Positions 24,322 through 36,514 of a DNA stretch of 64,000 nucleotides are shown here, piece after piece. Each line of letters starts with the position of its first letter. The stretch's first letter is position 1. Below the pieces are notes generated by a model. The model was not told the origin of the DNA. It ran no database searches and saw nothing but the letters and a program-made list of their open reading frames with translations. The stretch comes from Onthophagus taurus (lineage: Eukaryota > Arthropoda > Insecta > Coleoptera > Scarabaeidae): NCBI RefSeq assembly GCF_036711975.1, contig NC_091975.1, forward strand, positions 1,242,501-1,306,500, in the 5' to 3' direction. Position numbers and translations under genes: made by a program.

Positions 24322-25840
24322 TTTTTTCTTTAAAAATAGAATTATTTTGTGCTAAGTAAGAATTTAGCATCTGGCAGTACTAAACGCGTCATCGTACCTT
24401 TGCTTCTTGCGGAGTCTCATAATTATAATTCTGCCAGGTAAACATTCGTATAACTCAAGAGGCCATTAGCGTGCCGGAGTCGCTAATTCTCTTAGCGCGT
24501 TTATTTTGACCCAGGTTCGACGTCCGCGGTCCACGCCAATTGGCTCGAAAATAATTTCATCCATGCCAAAACACCTCCCGTGGGGTTATGAATGGACTGG
24601 ACATTCTCTATCTCGTCTGTTAACGGGCAGGTTTATCGAATTCGACTTAAATTGAAGACAATCAAACCTAGCGTACGAGCGAGAAGGGATTTCCCTTCAC
24701 GTTATGAAGTGAGACAGCCGACGAGGAGGGTAACACATGCGTCCAGATGTGCCTAATGAAAATCTGAGGACGAGGGGGTGGTAATAGAGGGTTAGAGGGG
24801 ATGTGGTCAGTGCAAGAAATAGGAGAGCACAGGTGCAGCGACGACTGATGTCGGAATTACGAACCGGTGATGGATAGAGATACAATTCAGCTAAAACTTT
24901 GAAAAGACGGACGCCCTTTTCGTTGTCAAAAGCTCCCCTTTCCTTTCTCTTCGTTTCTTTTTTACGTCGTTACAGAACCGCGACGAATTTCCCACCTGGG
25001 CTTTTCATTTTTCTTTTCAAGCCGCGACAAACGGGTAATAATAAGTTGGGGAGTCCCTCAGGTGAAACCTGTCCTTCCTCGGGCCCAGGTCGGGTCTCTC
25101 ATGCATAATGCATTGGATATTTTCCTTATTTACGGTACGGCAGGAAACTCGAGCGTGGCCACACAATTTCCTCCAGGTCCCGCGGCTAACGCGATTTTCA
25201 TAACTCGTAAAACAGGCACGATTTGCATCCCAAAATTTGTTCGTCCCATTACCAAAGACCCATCTTGATAATCGCCTAACCTACAACCCTTTTTCTTCTG
25301 TTTATGTAACTCAAAAAGGAATAACTATTTCAAGTATTAATCATTATAATTTGGTTCAAAATTATTTTCTCCGTCCCTATTAATAACGAAAATCAACAAT
25401 TTTGATATTTCTGGGATTTTGATATAATTTAAAATTTACAGAAAAAAAATTGTTAAATTTATAAATTAAAAATAGCACGAAATTTTCAATAAATCATATT
25501 GCCTGTATTTATAAGAATTATGATATGATATGTATGTTAAATTCAAGCTTGAAGATTCTAGTTTATAATATGAAGAAAAAAGTTGTTAAAGAAGAAATTG
25601 TCTATAATTTATAAATTTTCAATAAATCATATAGGCTGCATTTTTAAGAATTGTAGCTTAAAGATTTTAGTTTATGATATGATATAAAAGACTTATACGA
25701 ATGTTTACCTGGCAGAATTATAATTACGAGACTCCGCAAGAAGCAAAGGATGACCCATTTACTACTTGCAGATGCCCCACGTCTTCTGAATTCTTACTTA
25801 TCACAAAATGAATCTATTTTAAAAGAAAAAACATATTTAT
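24322..25840. repeat. ~140-bp inverted repeats flanking 1.2 kb of unique DNA
   Basis: The left arm, about 24322-24460 (TTTGCTTCTTGCGGAGTCTC, then TTCTGCCAGGTAAACATT), recurs inverted at about 25694-25838. The arms differ by several substitutions and small indels, so the duplication is old. The enclosed 24480-25480 is GC-richer unique sequence, and 25480-25690 is tandem-repeat DNA. It could be a large foldback transposon with captured host DNA, or two independent solo copies in opposite orientation. Confidence 0.6.
25480..25690. repeat. ~150-bp AT-rich tandem repeat (ATGATATGATAT family)
   Basis: Units share AATCATAT followed by TGTATTT or TGCATTT, AGCTTGAAGATT or AGCTTAAAGATT, and TTTATGATATGATA. 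Further arrays of the same family lie at 27140-27590, 29220-29425 and 30066-30115. Confidence 0.65.
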
Positions 25841-25859
25841 AAACACATTATTTATAGTA

Positions 25860-27135
25860 CGAAACAAACAAAAAGTAATCTTTTTTTATTATTAATAAAC
25901 AGAACCGTGGGATACCAAGCTCACCTGTCACAAGACTCTCGCTACGTGCTCAGCTTTCGGAAGGCGTAAATAAACAGCCCAAAGGTGCCTGTTAAGTGCG
26001 GATAGATTTATGCCTCGTCGACACTGTTTATTATATTTCACTTCACCTGCGCTTTTAGAACCGCGAGTGTACAGCCGCGACGAAAGAGATATTCGGAATC
26101 CGGTGGCGTCAAAACAAACGCACCATGTTTATTACCCATAACCATTTACCGCCCTCTGTGAGCTAGATTTATACAAAATTTGCGCAAGATTTTTTGAGTC
26201 AGCAACAAGTTCTTATAAATTAGGTCGTAATCTTTCAAGAGAAAAAACGTTTGCTTCGCTATAAACCCAAGTCCTCATCACCTGGATGAAGAGATGACGT
26301 CAAACGAACGGCTGATAAAGCGCAGATTCCGCTGGCGCAGCCACTTGACTCGAGTTTGGTCGGTTACCTTGGAACTAAAAAGAAACTCGAGTGTTTCATA
26401 AAATAGCTTCATAAAGGAATTTTCTTCTTTCATTAATTTTTGCAGTTTCTTGTTCTCCTCTTTTCATCTAATTGCGACAAAGTCGTGTTTCCATTTACAC
26501 CCTCTCACATCCTTTCTGTAACAGTGGTCCGTAACAGTAATGAGACGCTGTTTACCCTCTGAACTTCCACTAGGTGCCGGACAGGTCACTCGGAGCTATT
26601 AGTAGCCATGGCGACGGCTCTTTAATTAAGATTCCCCCGCAGGACTCAAAGGAACCGAAGCATTTCGCACCCTCTCTCTACGTCCCCTTCACCCTTCCGT
26701 AGAAAAACGCGGCCAAGTTGCGGCCCTTTGTCCATCCAGTAGGAGAGACAAAACGTCCTTGAAATGCGTTGCTTGAAACGTTTGGTGTTTAGAGATGGGT
26801 TCCGAAAAGGGGAATTGTTCGCCATAAATCAGGCGAACGTGTGCCGAAATTAAACCGGCGAGAACGTGAGGTGCGCAAAAACGCTAATTGCTTTCCGGGC
26901 GAATTGCAGGTGGCACCACTGACGATATTACTAATCGGAGCACTCGCAAAAAGCGCGTCCCAATAAATTATATCACCCCCCGCTCGGTTCGTACGCACCC
27001 CTTTACTCGACGCCCGCCGTTTTCAAAATTTTTAATACCGTTGGGGATTTTTGCGATTTCAAAGCAGGGGACGTGAGGCGAGTATTTGATGGGTTTAAAA
27101 GTGGATGTCCAAGAGGATTAATTAAATACTCTTTC
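25860..27135. other. Unique, partly GC-rich sequence, no gene recognised
   Basis: Single-copy DNA with GC-richer stretches at 26100-26160 and 26500-27080. No domain-bearing frame was seen. Confidence 0.45.
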
Positions 27136-27139
27136 TAAC

Positions 27140-27590
27140 AAAATGGAAAATATAATCAAATATGTATATGAATATGCAGTCTGCCATAATATGATATGTA
27201 TGTTGAATTGAAGCTGAAAGAAATTGTCTAATTTACATACAAAATTAATACAATAATATAAAAAAATCATATTGTTTGTATTTTCAGGAATGAGCATAAT
27301 ATGATATGTATGTTAAATTGGAGCTTAAGCATTGTTTATGGCATGATATAAAAAGTATTAGATTGAAATTTCAATAATATTTCAAAAATTAAAAGTAACA
27401 AAAATTTTCAAAAAGTCATATGATCTGTATTTTTACGAATCAGCATGTGATATATATGTCAAGTTGGAGCTTAAGGATTCTAGTTTATGATATGATATAA
27501 AAACTATAAGATAATATTATTGAAATCGTGATGTTAAATTGTAGCTTAAAGATTTTAGATAATGCTAAGATATAAGAAGTATAAATAAAA
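27140..27590. repeat. ~150-bp AT-rich tandem repeat array
   Basis: Three diverged units with ATGATATGTATGTTAAATTG, GAGCTTAAG and TTTATGATATGATATAAAAA in fixed order, the same family as at 25480-25690 and 29220-29425. Confidence 0.65.
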
Positions 27591-27599
27591 TTTATAAAC

Positions 27600-28785
27600 A
27601 TTTTTTAGAATCATTGGCAGAGATTATGTATATCTTTAAAACCACAAAGAAATATTTTATAAGCTTCTTAATTTTTATGACACCCAAACAGTTTGGGCCA
27701 CTCAACCGCAACCATAAACTTCCCAACAAGAAAAAAATGGTGGATTCTAGTCGGCTTTTTCGATTCGTTTTACGATACCTACGAGAAATAACAAAAATAT
27801 AAGCTCCATCCGGTTGATGGCGAAAGGGGTCCCGATTTAATCGTTATACGTGTATACCTCAGCCGAGGTCCAATTAATGGGGACCGCGGTTTTAGTATGT
27901 AAATTGGCATCAGAGCGTCACCATGGAGATTGTATAACAGGGACCCCCCAGGTAAGGGTCCAGCAATGCCGTGATTACACCATTGTCTTCCTCGAGAAGG
28001 GGTTTCCTACACATAGATGGAGTTCAGAAAATATTCACCGCGTAGAGATTTCTTAGGTACATTACTTGGATTGGTCGTAATACAGTTAACACGCGGCGAT
28101 TGTCAAAACAACTAGATAACACGTTTATCCTGATAAATCTCGGGCACTTCCTGAAATTCGCGGTGGTCCCCACTTATTCTAAACAACGATACGTCTTGCT
28201 CAGTATAAGCCGCCCCTCGTGGCCCACTCTCCAGAAATAGGAGGTAGTATTTCAAATATTGTTATTTTATGGCGCCGCCGCCGCGAGCCGAACGTTAATC
28301 ATTGCCGTCAATCACGAGTCTATAAATAAGTGGAGGGCAATGGAGAGAGTTCCCGGGGACAAAGAGGGTCCCGGACCACTCGAGCTGCGCCCGTTTTTAC
28401 TTGGGCAACAAGCACCTGGCCCCCAACGACACACTATACCTGGACCCTATTTTCAGAACGGCTTTTAAACCTAACGTTTTATGCACTGATTATTTACCGT
28501 GTATAATTAAATTTTACGCTCCATTATGGATTATATTATTAAAATGAACAAGAGGGTTATAACATCACTAAAAACCAACCTACACCCGGTTTAAATCATT
28601 TAGAAAGGTTATTTTAAACAGTAAACAGTAACAGATTAAAGAAAAAAATCATTTTTCCGAAATGATTCGGAATAAAAATATGAAACGGTTTGAGTTTAAT
28701 TCAAATTTCAAGTTTCCAGATCCAATGGTACCAGTGTGGTCTTATGGCAACATCTGCTCCATCTCGACTACGAAATCAAATATGT
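27600..28785. other. Unique sequence, no gene recognised
   Basis: A GC-richer block (27800-28470). A perfect donor consensus (CAG/GTAAGG, plus strand, about 27951) occurs in an open frame, but the translated sequence before it matches nothing I recognise, so no exon is called. Confidence 0.4.
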
Positions 28786-28789
28786 AGTA

Positions 28790-28990
28790 TATGTATGCGG
28801 TATTCAAGTTTTCTAGATTTCTGCAAACGGTAAGTAAATTTCTGCAAGCAGTATTCATTGTTCATCAAGCAGTATCTACTATTCTATACTGATATATAGC
28901 CTTCCTTAAGATTACTTAGTCATCCAGCAGCAGTATTCAGTCTTATACAAGCAGACAACTTATTTATGCAAGCAGAAAAGTTAATAAGAA
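28790..28990. repeat. ~30-bp minisatellite (GCAAGCAGTATTC type)
   Basis: Degenerate copies of a word of the form TTCTGCAAGCAGTATTCA recur about every 25-32 bp. The same motif family forms the minisatellite at 62520-62830 beside the big satellite. Confidence 0.55.
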
Positions 28991-29219
28991 GTGTTAGATA
29001 AGAATTTGGAAAGACAGTAAACAATGTTATTTGTAGAGTTTCAACTAGAAATGTGTTTGTAAAATCTCAACTACTTGTAACTATCGCATATATTCAACCA
29101 ACGTAGTCAACTTACTGAACTTCTTGCAGCACTGTAGAGTCAACCCAGATAGAAGAGAAGTTAGCTAAATTAATTAATGTTTGAAAAATGTAAGAAAATG
29201 AACATCGCAGTTTGTCAAG

Positions 29220-29426
29220 GTACGAGTCTATGATGATATGTATGTTAAATTGAAGCTTAGAGACTCTAGCTTATGATATGATGCAAAAAATTATTAAAGA
29301 AGAAATTGTCAAATTTATGAATAAAAAGGAAATTTTCAAAAAATTATACGTTCTGTATTTTTAAGACTAATAATATGATATGTATATTAAATTGAAGCTT
29401 AAAGATTATAGTTTATGATATGATCA
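29220..29426. repeat. AT-rich tandem repeat units interrupted by a MITE
   Basis: One to two units of the ATGATATGATAT family. The last unit is split by the transposon at 29427-30065, and its remainder continues at 30066-30115. Confidence 0.6.
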
Positions 29427-30065
29427 GGGCACGGAACTTTTGTAACAAAACGATACGATTTCCCCCCTCCACACGTTCTGATTAAAAGAACAGCATACTG
29501 TTCAATGGGAAATTAAAACTTCAAGTTAGAAAAAAATTATGTTAACAAAAATTGTTCCTGAAACAATTCTAAACAAATTTTGTCAACATCTTTTTTTGAT
29601 TTAATCAATAATTAAAGAGATAACCTCAAAATAATAATTTTTAAATTTTTATACATAATTACCCTTAGATGTTTAATTAATAGAGATGTAAAATTTTTTT
29701 ATTAAGATAATTGATTTAAAATCGAAATTAAAACAAATTTTATTTAAAACATTTTTTGATAAAAACAATAATTATTGAGATAATTAATTTTGATAGCATA
29801 CTATTCAGCGGGAAATTAAAATTTCAAGTTAGCAAAAAATTTTATTAACAAACACTGTTCCTGAAGTAATTCTAAACAAATATTGTTAATAAAAACTTTT
29901 GATTTGATCAATAATTAAGAATATAAGCTCAAAAAAATTTTTATATTTTTTTTATTGAGAAAATCGTTCTAGAATTTAATTTAGAACAACTTTTGTATGA
30001 AATTTTCTGCTAAGAACGAGTGGAGGGGGGAAATCGTATCATTTTGTTACAAAAGTTCCGTGCCC
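29427..30065. mobile_element. 639-bp MITE, TIR GGGCACGGAACTTTTG
   Basis: The left arm GGGCACGGAACTTTTGTAAC continues through an ACGATACGATTTCCCCCC tract to about 29475 and recurs inverted at about 30015-30065. Flanks GATATGAT and GATATGAC agree at 7 of 8 positions, suggesting an 8-bp target duplication, although the host is itself a repeat. The interior consists of AT-rich sub-repeats. There is no open transposase frame. This is the unexpanded relative of the 42.3-44.45-kb element in gene B. Confidence 0.85.
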
Positions 30066-30179
30066 TAGATATGACGTAAAAACTGTTAGATGATATAGTT
30101 GAAATATCCACAAAAAATTATCTTTTTCAGTAAGAATCAGTAAGAAGTTAAAAATTGGTATGAATGTGTCGCAATAAAA

Positions 30180-31435
30180 GTTACCACGTAAAATTGTCGT
30201 TATTATAGTTTATTTTAAATTTGAAAGAAATAACACGTTAAATATGTCGGACGTTTGTACACGATTCCGACGGAACGCGTTTTAGGTCTGGTAGAGCACA
30301 TAACAACTTTATTCACTCGGCTTGATTGATATAACCTTGCAAGCGATCAGGAGAGAACTCTAGGGGCATTGAGCCAGGGAATTTTACGTGCTCCGATTCT
30401 ATGTAGCGGATTCCCCGCGATGATTCCCCACCATAGGTGAGGGGAAACTAACCGGGCATCGTAATCAGCCATTTTTCCTTCGGTTTCGGCCGAGCTGATA
30501 ACAAGGTTATCGTCTGGTGGTCTAACTAAAGGTTCAATACCCTACAATAGCACACTGACAATCAATTTTCTTTTTAAAACAACAAATTCAATATTTCCTA
30601 CATCAACGTTTCAAAAATAGAACTTGCAGCACCTGCGCTCGTATTTTCAATATTTGAAATTCAGTCGCCGCACATTAAAACGGTAACTTCCAGACGAATT
30701 CATTTGGTTCGAGGTGCTCATAAATTAAACAATCATAAAACGAACTCGGCTCTTTTTACACACCGTCCGAAGCCAAAAATACTGAGATAAAATCGAAAAA
30801 AAAAACTTTTCTGTCATTCATAAAAAGCATTGTTATTTTTTTTGGAACCTTTACGAATCGACTTTTGGCCGGTGGAAATCCCGAAGGTAACTTGGCCCGA
30901 TTTCAAGTTTTGCGCGAAACCTACATCGAACGAAAACCTACAGCGATGCAGTATTTAGCAAATACTTTCGTAGTTAACCGTAGATTTACGAGTCGGTTTG
31001 GAATTGTTCCAAAATGCATACGCATCGGCAGGACTCAATCCTCCGCGTTCTCTACACTCTACACAACGTACGATCCATAAATTAGAATACCCGTCCGATT
31101 CGATAAATAAATCGGCGGAAGTCGTAACACCACAATTATGCATTTCTAAAATGACGACATCTTCGATACGCCCGCGGTAATTTAGAGGACGTTCCCAAAG
31201 TTACGGGGTGTGACGCCTGGCGTCTAACTGTTCGTCCGTGGCGTCTCCTGGAATAGACGCCGACGCCGCCGCAGCGCCTCACCAAACCTACCGTGTAATT
31301 TATGAGCTTAAGAAAATTAATAAGCACGTTTGAGGATGTTAAATTTCCTGTGCTCTTGTGGATTTTATTTATTTCAAGTCTTTTTTTATTGTAATGCATA
31401 AACTTGGTAATAAAGGCTACGATTTCTTCAATTTA
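30180..31435. other. Unique sequence, no gene recognised
   Basis: Single-copy DNA, GC-richer at 30850-31290. Overlapping frames lie on both strands and none has a recognisable domain. Confidence 0.45.
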
Positions 31436-31439
31436 ACTT

Positions 31440-32400
31440 CTCTTGAGAAGATGATATTGAGCTGCACATAACTCGGAAAGAATAAGAAGACTGCAAACAG
31501 AAGAAAGAACCTGGGCAGAAAAGATGGAGACTGGAAAAGGGCTAATAATACACTGAACAAAGATGGGAAAAAGAAGAAAGACAAAGACTAGAAAGAAACT
31601 GATAGGAAAAGAAAGCAAAAAGATAAAGAAGAAAACTAAATATAGACCGAAAAGAGATGACGGAGTTTGGGCAGAAAGACAATAGCAAGCAGAACAAGTG
31701 AAAAGGCTTAGATGGAAAGATTGGAATGAGACTGACCAGAAAGAAAGGAGACTGCAATAAGGACTTATGAAACAAAAAAGGTACTAAACAAAGAGGAAGA
31801 AAACTGGTAATACAAAAAAAATGTTGATCGGAAAGACTCTAGCGGCAACCAGGAAACTTTGTCTTCTCCTAGTTAAAACTCAGACAGACTCTCGTTACAG
31901 CTTGTTCCAGTGCTATGCAGCATTCCTCCGCAACCCACAATATCAATATCATTGGATTATGATACGAAGTACAATGATGCAAGTGTACAATAAAGGCAAA
32001 GCATATTACACCAATTATAAGGTGGGTAATAAAAATATAACAAGAGCAGTTAGAATACGAATATACAAAGCATAATAAGACCTATTAAAAGACCATGTGA
32101 TGCAGGAGAGAAAAATTATAAGAAAGGTTCTGAGACTAAACGCAGAAACCTAGAAGAAGAGCAAGAGGAAGCCTAATACTAAAGCCAAAATTGGGTTGGA
32201 AAGTCATAGAAAACTAGACTATGCAGCAATGAGATTAAATGGTAACACAACGGACTTTCTCGTATGGCAGAAAAATTGATGGAACATTACTTTATTGACC
32301 AGACAACGGATATAGCGAGTTTCAACTACTTGAGAGCTATTATGATTGTATGAGGTGTTCCAAGTTTATTTTGTCTTTAAATAGAGCTATTAGGAATTTG
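31440..32400. other. Purine-rich tract and possible decayed element
   Basis: 31440-31800 is strongly A/G-biased on the plus strand (many GAAAGAAG-like words). 31800-32400 has the texture of a decayed transposon (scattered fragments of frame), but no domain can be named. Confidence 0.3.
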
Positions 32401-33440
32401 ATCTACTCGACATGTTACTAAAATCATGAAACGGCAAAGTGTGATCGAGAGTTGGAACAACTGTATAAGCTTACTGAAAAATAGGTACTGCTGTAGTTGG
32501 AATGGAGGTGGCTACTTTTCTGCCTCTTCATGTTCTTGACTAGATATACATACAATAAAATCGCCAAGTGTAAAAACCGATTGTTTATAATACATCGACA
32601 AAGATATTATTTATAAACAATATCTTTCTAGCTTATTCGCATTTTTAATTATAAACCATAAAATGCCCAAATCTAAAAATTGACGTTTTTGGATGGGTTG
32701 GGATTTCAACTCCGTTAGGTTGGTATTAATCAACGATTTAATAAAACAGTTTATGGACGATGTTTTTATGATTCATCACCAACAAACTTTCTCAATAAAA
32801 CAGTTTCGTATCAATTTTAATTTTCGCGTTATAATACAGAATTCTTAATCGAAAACATTCTAATTATAATCCCGACATGGATTATTGTAGCCCTCTTTTC
32901 AGGCGCCACTCCATAATTAGCCGACGCTGTCGTTGTGTCGTTGCCAATCGGCCGGCGAACGCAGGTGTTAAAACAGTGCCAAGAAAATCCCTGTCAATCA
33001 ATTTCAGTTTAGAAACAGAATCGCGCAATCTGTTCGCAATTTGCCTTCCACTCAAAACCGTAAACCACACACTATCTCCATACACGTTACAAAACATTTC
33101 GAAATAATTATTGTTGCCCGATGTATATGAAAGGAAAAGACCTGAAAACGACCGGACGGTTTTTAATAGGGCCTTGGAAGCGGTAGATAACACCCGGCTC
33201 AGGTTCATAGGTTATCAACAACTTGCCTTGGTTCGCTAAGAAAAATGAAAAGGCATTTACGTCACGTTGTATATGAGTGTGTGTTGTCGCTGGTGAAGGT
33301 CTTTATTTCTGTTATTTATGACCACCGAAGGTTTTTAAGCCTATCAGATAACTTTCTTTAGATAGTTTACCGTCTAAAATGTTATTTATATTGGTATCGA
33401 AACACCGTTCAAAGATTATATATATATAAATTATTTTATA
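32401..33440. other. Unique sequence, no gene recognised
   Basis: Overlapping frames at 32877-33208 on both strands show no recognisable domain. The remainder is AT-rich. Confidence 0.4.
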
Positions 33441-33444
33441 TATA

Positions 33445-34327
33445 CAGTGTGTCCCAGGATAGATGTTACAATAGGTATAATCACCTAAAAATTTTTGAAT
33501 TTTATTTTAAGGATGGGGAATTAAGCTCTGCTTGGTGTGGAGAGAATTTTAAGTATATTTTCATATTTTGAAAATCAACTCTATTTTTAGTTCAGGTAAA
33601 GTATGCTTTTTGTTTATGATACGGCAAAATTTCATTAAGAAAAGTTGTTCAGAATGAGAAATTATGACACTATGCAAAATTTCAGAAAGATCAAACCACC
33701 ATATTTTAGATTAGATTAGAGTGAAGAAAAACAATAATGAAAAATGCCATTAAAAAATGTATTATCCCTCAGTTTTAGTTCACATTTCAATTACTCTTGC
33801 ATTATGTTAACATTAGAACAGAAAATTTACGTCGTGCAGTGTTATGCGCTCTAAGAACAGTGGTGCAGCAGTTTAAGGAGAGATTTCCTAATACCAATCT
33901 TACATGTATTACTTCGGGGAGCGTTGTTAACGTTAAGAGAGAGAAAAAGAAATATAATGACAATAGAAAATTAGCTAACAGCTTAGTTTTTTAAATAAAA
34001 TAAAATTATACAATATTATGTTATTTAAACTAAAATGTGATGGTTCAACCAAACTAGATAGATCCTTCTGAAATGTTGTATAGGACCATAATTTCTCATT
34101 TTAAACAACTTTTTTTATTAAAATTTTTCCGTACCATGAACAAAAAGGTTACTTTACCTAAACTAAAAATAGGTTTTGATTCACTGTCAAGGCCGACTTT
34201 GTTTTCAAAACATCAAAATATTCTTAAAATTCTCTTTACACCAAGCAGGGCTTAATTCCTTAGCCTTAAAATAAAATTCAAAAATTTTTAAGACCTCTTG
34301 TAACATCTATCCTGGGACACACTGTAT
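33445..34327 (+). mobile_element. Mariner/IS630-type deletion derivative with long inverted arms
   Basis: Ends TACAGTGTGTCCCAGGATAG and its inverse (about 34300-34327), with TA at both edges. The arms remain similar for about 250 bp inward. The centre (about 33797-33990, plus) encodes a fragment beginning near LTLEQKIYVVQCYA, which resembles the N-terminal helix-turn-helix (DUF4817-like) of mariner-type transposases, and then breaks off. No catalytic DDE region is present, so the element is non-autonomous. Confidence 0.7.
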
Positions 34328-34559
34328 ATTAAAAGCAACAAAAAAAATAGTGTCACACATAACAACAAACATCAAGTCTGAGTCAGTCTTTAAAAATCTA
34401 TAAACAAAAGAAATGTTTTTTTTGTTTTTGCCCCAACCATTTTATTTAAAAAGGTGCTATAAGAACAACAAAAAACGATTTTTTGTTGTATTAATAAAAA
34501 AAAAATTTTTTGCAATACTATATATATATCTATATGATACATGAACGCAGCACGTTTAG

Positions 34560-35240
34560 ATCGTAGTGACGTTTGACGTCTAAAACAATTTTACCCCCAC
34601 CCTCAAAAGATGGCGTCCGGGGTAAACAAACCGGCGCTTGACGCACGTGTTCGGACCGGCGCGTTTTCAACGAGCAATTTTTCCTTACCTTTTCGTTGCG
34701 GTTTGGCCTGTTTCCGTCGACCTCGACCGACGCCGGACGTCGTCACGCTTGTTGCCATTTCAATGAATGGACGGCGTCGTCGTCGACCACGTCCTCTTCT
34801 CCCATCAAGACTCCCTTTTGATGTATCAACAACCCCGACCGCTTAACTAACTTATTATTACTTTTTTTTGGTTTTAATTCGATTTTACACCACCTTCGCG
34901 AGGTAAAAATCGCGCACAACACGGCTGCCAACGGACGCGCGAAAACACCCCAAACGCGGTTCGACGCGAACTCGCGCCCGTCTCAAGTCTGCCCGCGGCC
35001 CGATAAACACTGTTGGCGTTGGAGTTCCATTGGCCGGAGAGGGGCCACGCTATTGGCTCGTACCTTTTCAGGTTACTCCTACCTGTACATAACGTCGCGA
35101 CGTTCAGGCGTGAACACGTTTGTTGACGCGAGCACGTTCGGCAAGTGCGTTAATGCGAAACAGCTGATTTCCGACATTTTTAACGACGCAAATTGATCCG
35201 AAAACTAGGGTTAGGGACGTCTTCTCGTTTTGTTGTACTG
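34560..35240. promoter_or_regulatory. GC/CpG-rich island, possible promoter or first exon
   Basis: An abrupt rise in GC and CpG content inside AT-rich DNA. CCAAT/ATTGG words cluster at about 35018-35055. A minus-strand donor consensus (AAAG/GTAAGG) lies near 34692, so a minus-strand untranslated first exon with a long intron to the left is possible. A 78-codon plus-strand frame (34610-34846) is arginine- and proline-rich and not recognisable. Function is inferred from composition only. Confidence 0.3.
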
Positions 35241-36420
35241 TTCGGACGTGGTAGACGAGGTAGGATGTTTTTGAAAGAGGGGGGAAAAATTTTTAGTTTA
35301 CTGCAACGATTATAGACGGCGATACTTGCTAGCAGTTGTAAAACGGAGTTCGGTTAGCTCAGATTCCAACCAATTTTATTACAGATGTCTTTATTTGAAT
35401 TTTTAAATATATATATATATAATGAGGTCATACACACTAAAACGATATATGCAAGTATATATATGAATACAAAGTAAATAGCAAGTATTCAAACGAAATA
35501 ATTTCGCGGCTTTTCAAATTATACAAAAAATTTTATAAAAAAAAAATTTTACTTACCCAATATTTTCTTGGTGACAGGAACAGTTGGATTCAGGATTGGG
35601 AACCAATTTTTCTCTTCACCAAAAGAATGATTTCTACCAGGAACGGAACCAATTATTTTCTTCGATCAGGAACGGATTCAATTGTTTTTTTCGATGGTTG
35701 TGGACAGGAACGGATATTTCCAATACGGGACCAAATTAGTTTCTTCGATATTAACAGAATCAATCGTTTTCTTCAGTGGTTGGACAGGAACGGATATATT
35801 TTTTTTACACTCGTTAATGTAGATTTAATTTATTTATTTTGGAGAGCAAAAAAAATGCGTGCATCTCTTCACACAACAAAAACCACCATTTTTGTAGATA
35901 AATTCCGTTTTTCGAATGTTAAATTTTCAAATAACGTCTCCTGATTGGTTAAATTCATCGGTTTGAAATTTGTACTTTAGTTTTTTCAATGTCGCCAACT
36001 TTGACATTTGAAATATCTCTAATTTAATTTGTCAAATTATTATTTAAAAATTTTAAAATTATTTATAATTATGCATGATATTTCGTAATTTTGATGCTCT
36101 TTTAAATCAATTTTCAAATATCTAACCACTTTGACCTTTGACAGCTTTTGAAAACTTTCAAATTCCTTGACGTTTCTTGGAATTTATCAGGAAATGCATG
36201 GAAATATGTTAAAAGCCTTATAGATATCCTCTAAAATCTTAAAATTGAAATTCATTTCCAGTCGTTTTCAACCGAACAAACATGAATTACAATAAGAAAT
36301 TAATGAAAAATGAAATTTGAGGTTATGTCTCTGTCAAAATTCTACAAAATTACTTCGTATCGACTTTATATGGATTTAATATTTAATTTATTACTAATAA
36401 TATTTATCAAAAAATGTCTT
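35241..36420. other. AT-rich spacer with short minisatellite
   Basis: About 35570-35800 holds three or four degenerate copies of a roughly 60-bp unit containing GGAACGGAT and TTTCTTCGAT. The rest, up to the MNS1 polyadenylation signals, shows nothing recognisable. Confidence 0.55.
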
Positions 36421-36470
36421 GTTTATTTATAAAAACATACAATTCATAAAAATAAAATTACAATCATTCA

Positions 36471-36476
36471 TTTATT
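36471..36476 (-). terminator. Polyadenylation signal AATAAA for the MNS1-like gene
   Basis: The minus strand reads AATAAA 39 nt after the stop codon, with another at 36422-36427. Either would give a short 3' UTR. Confidence 0.5.
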
Positions 36477-36514
36477 AAAACTGAGTAATTTTTAATTTCA
36501 ATCATTTCCTCAAA

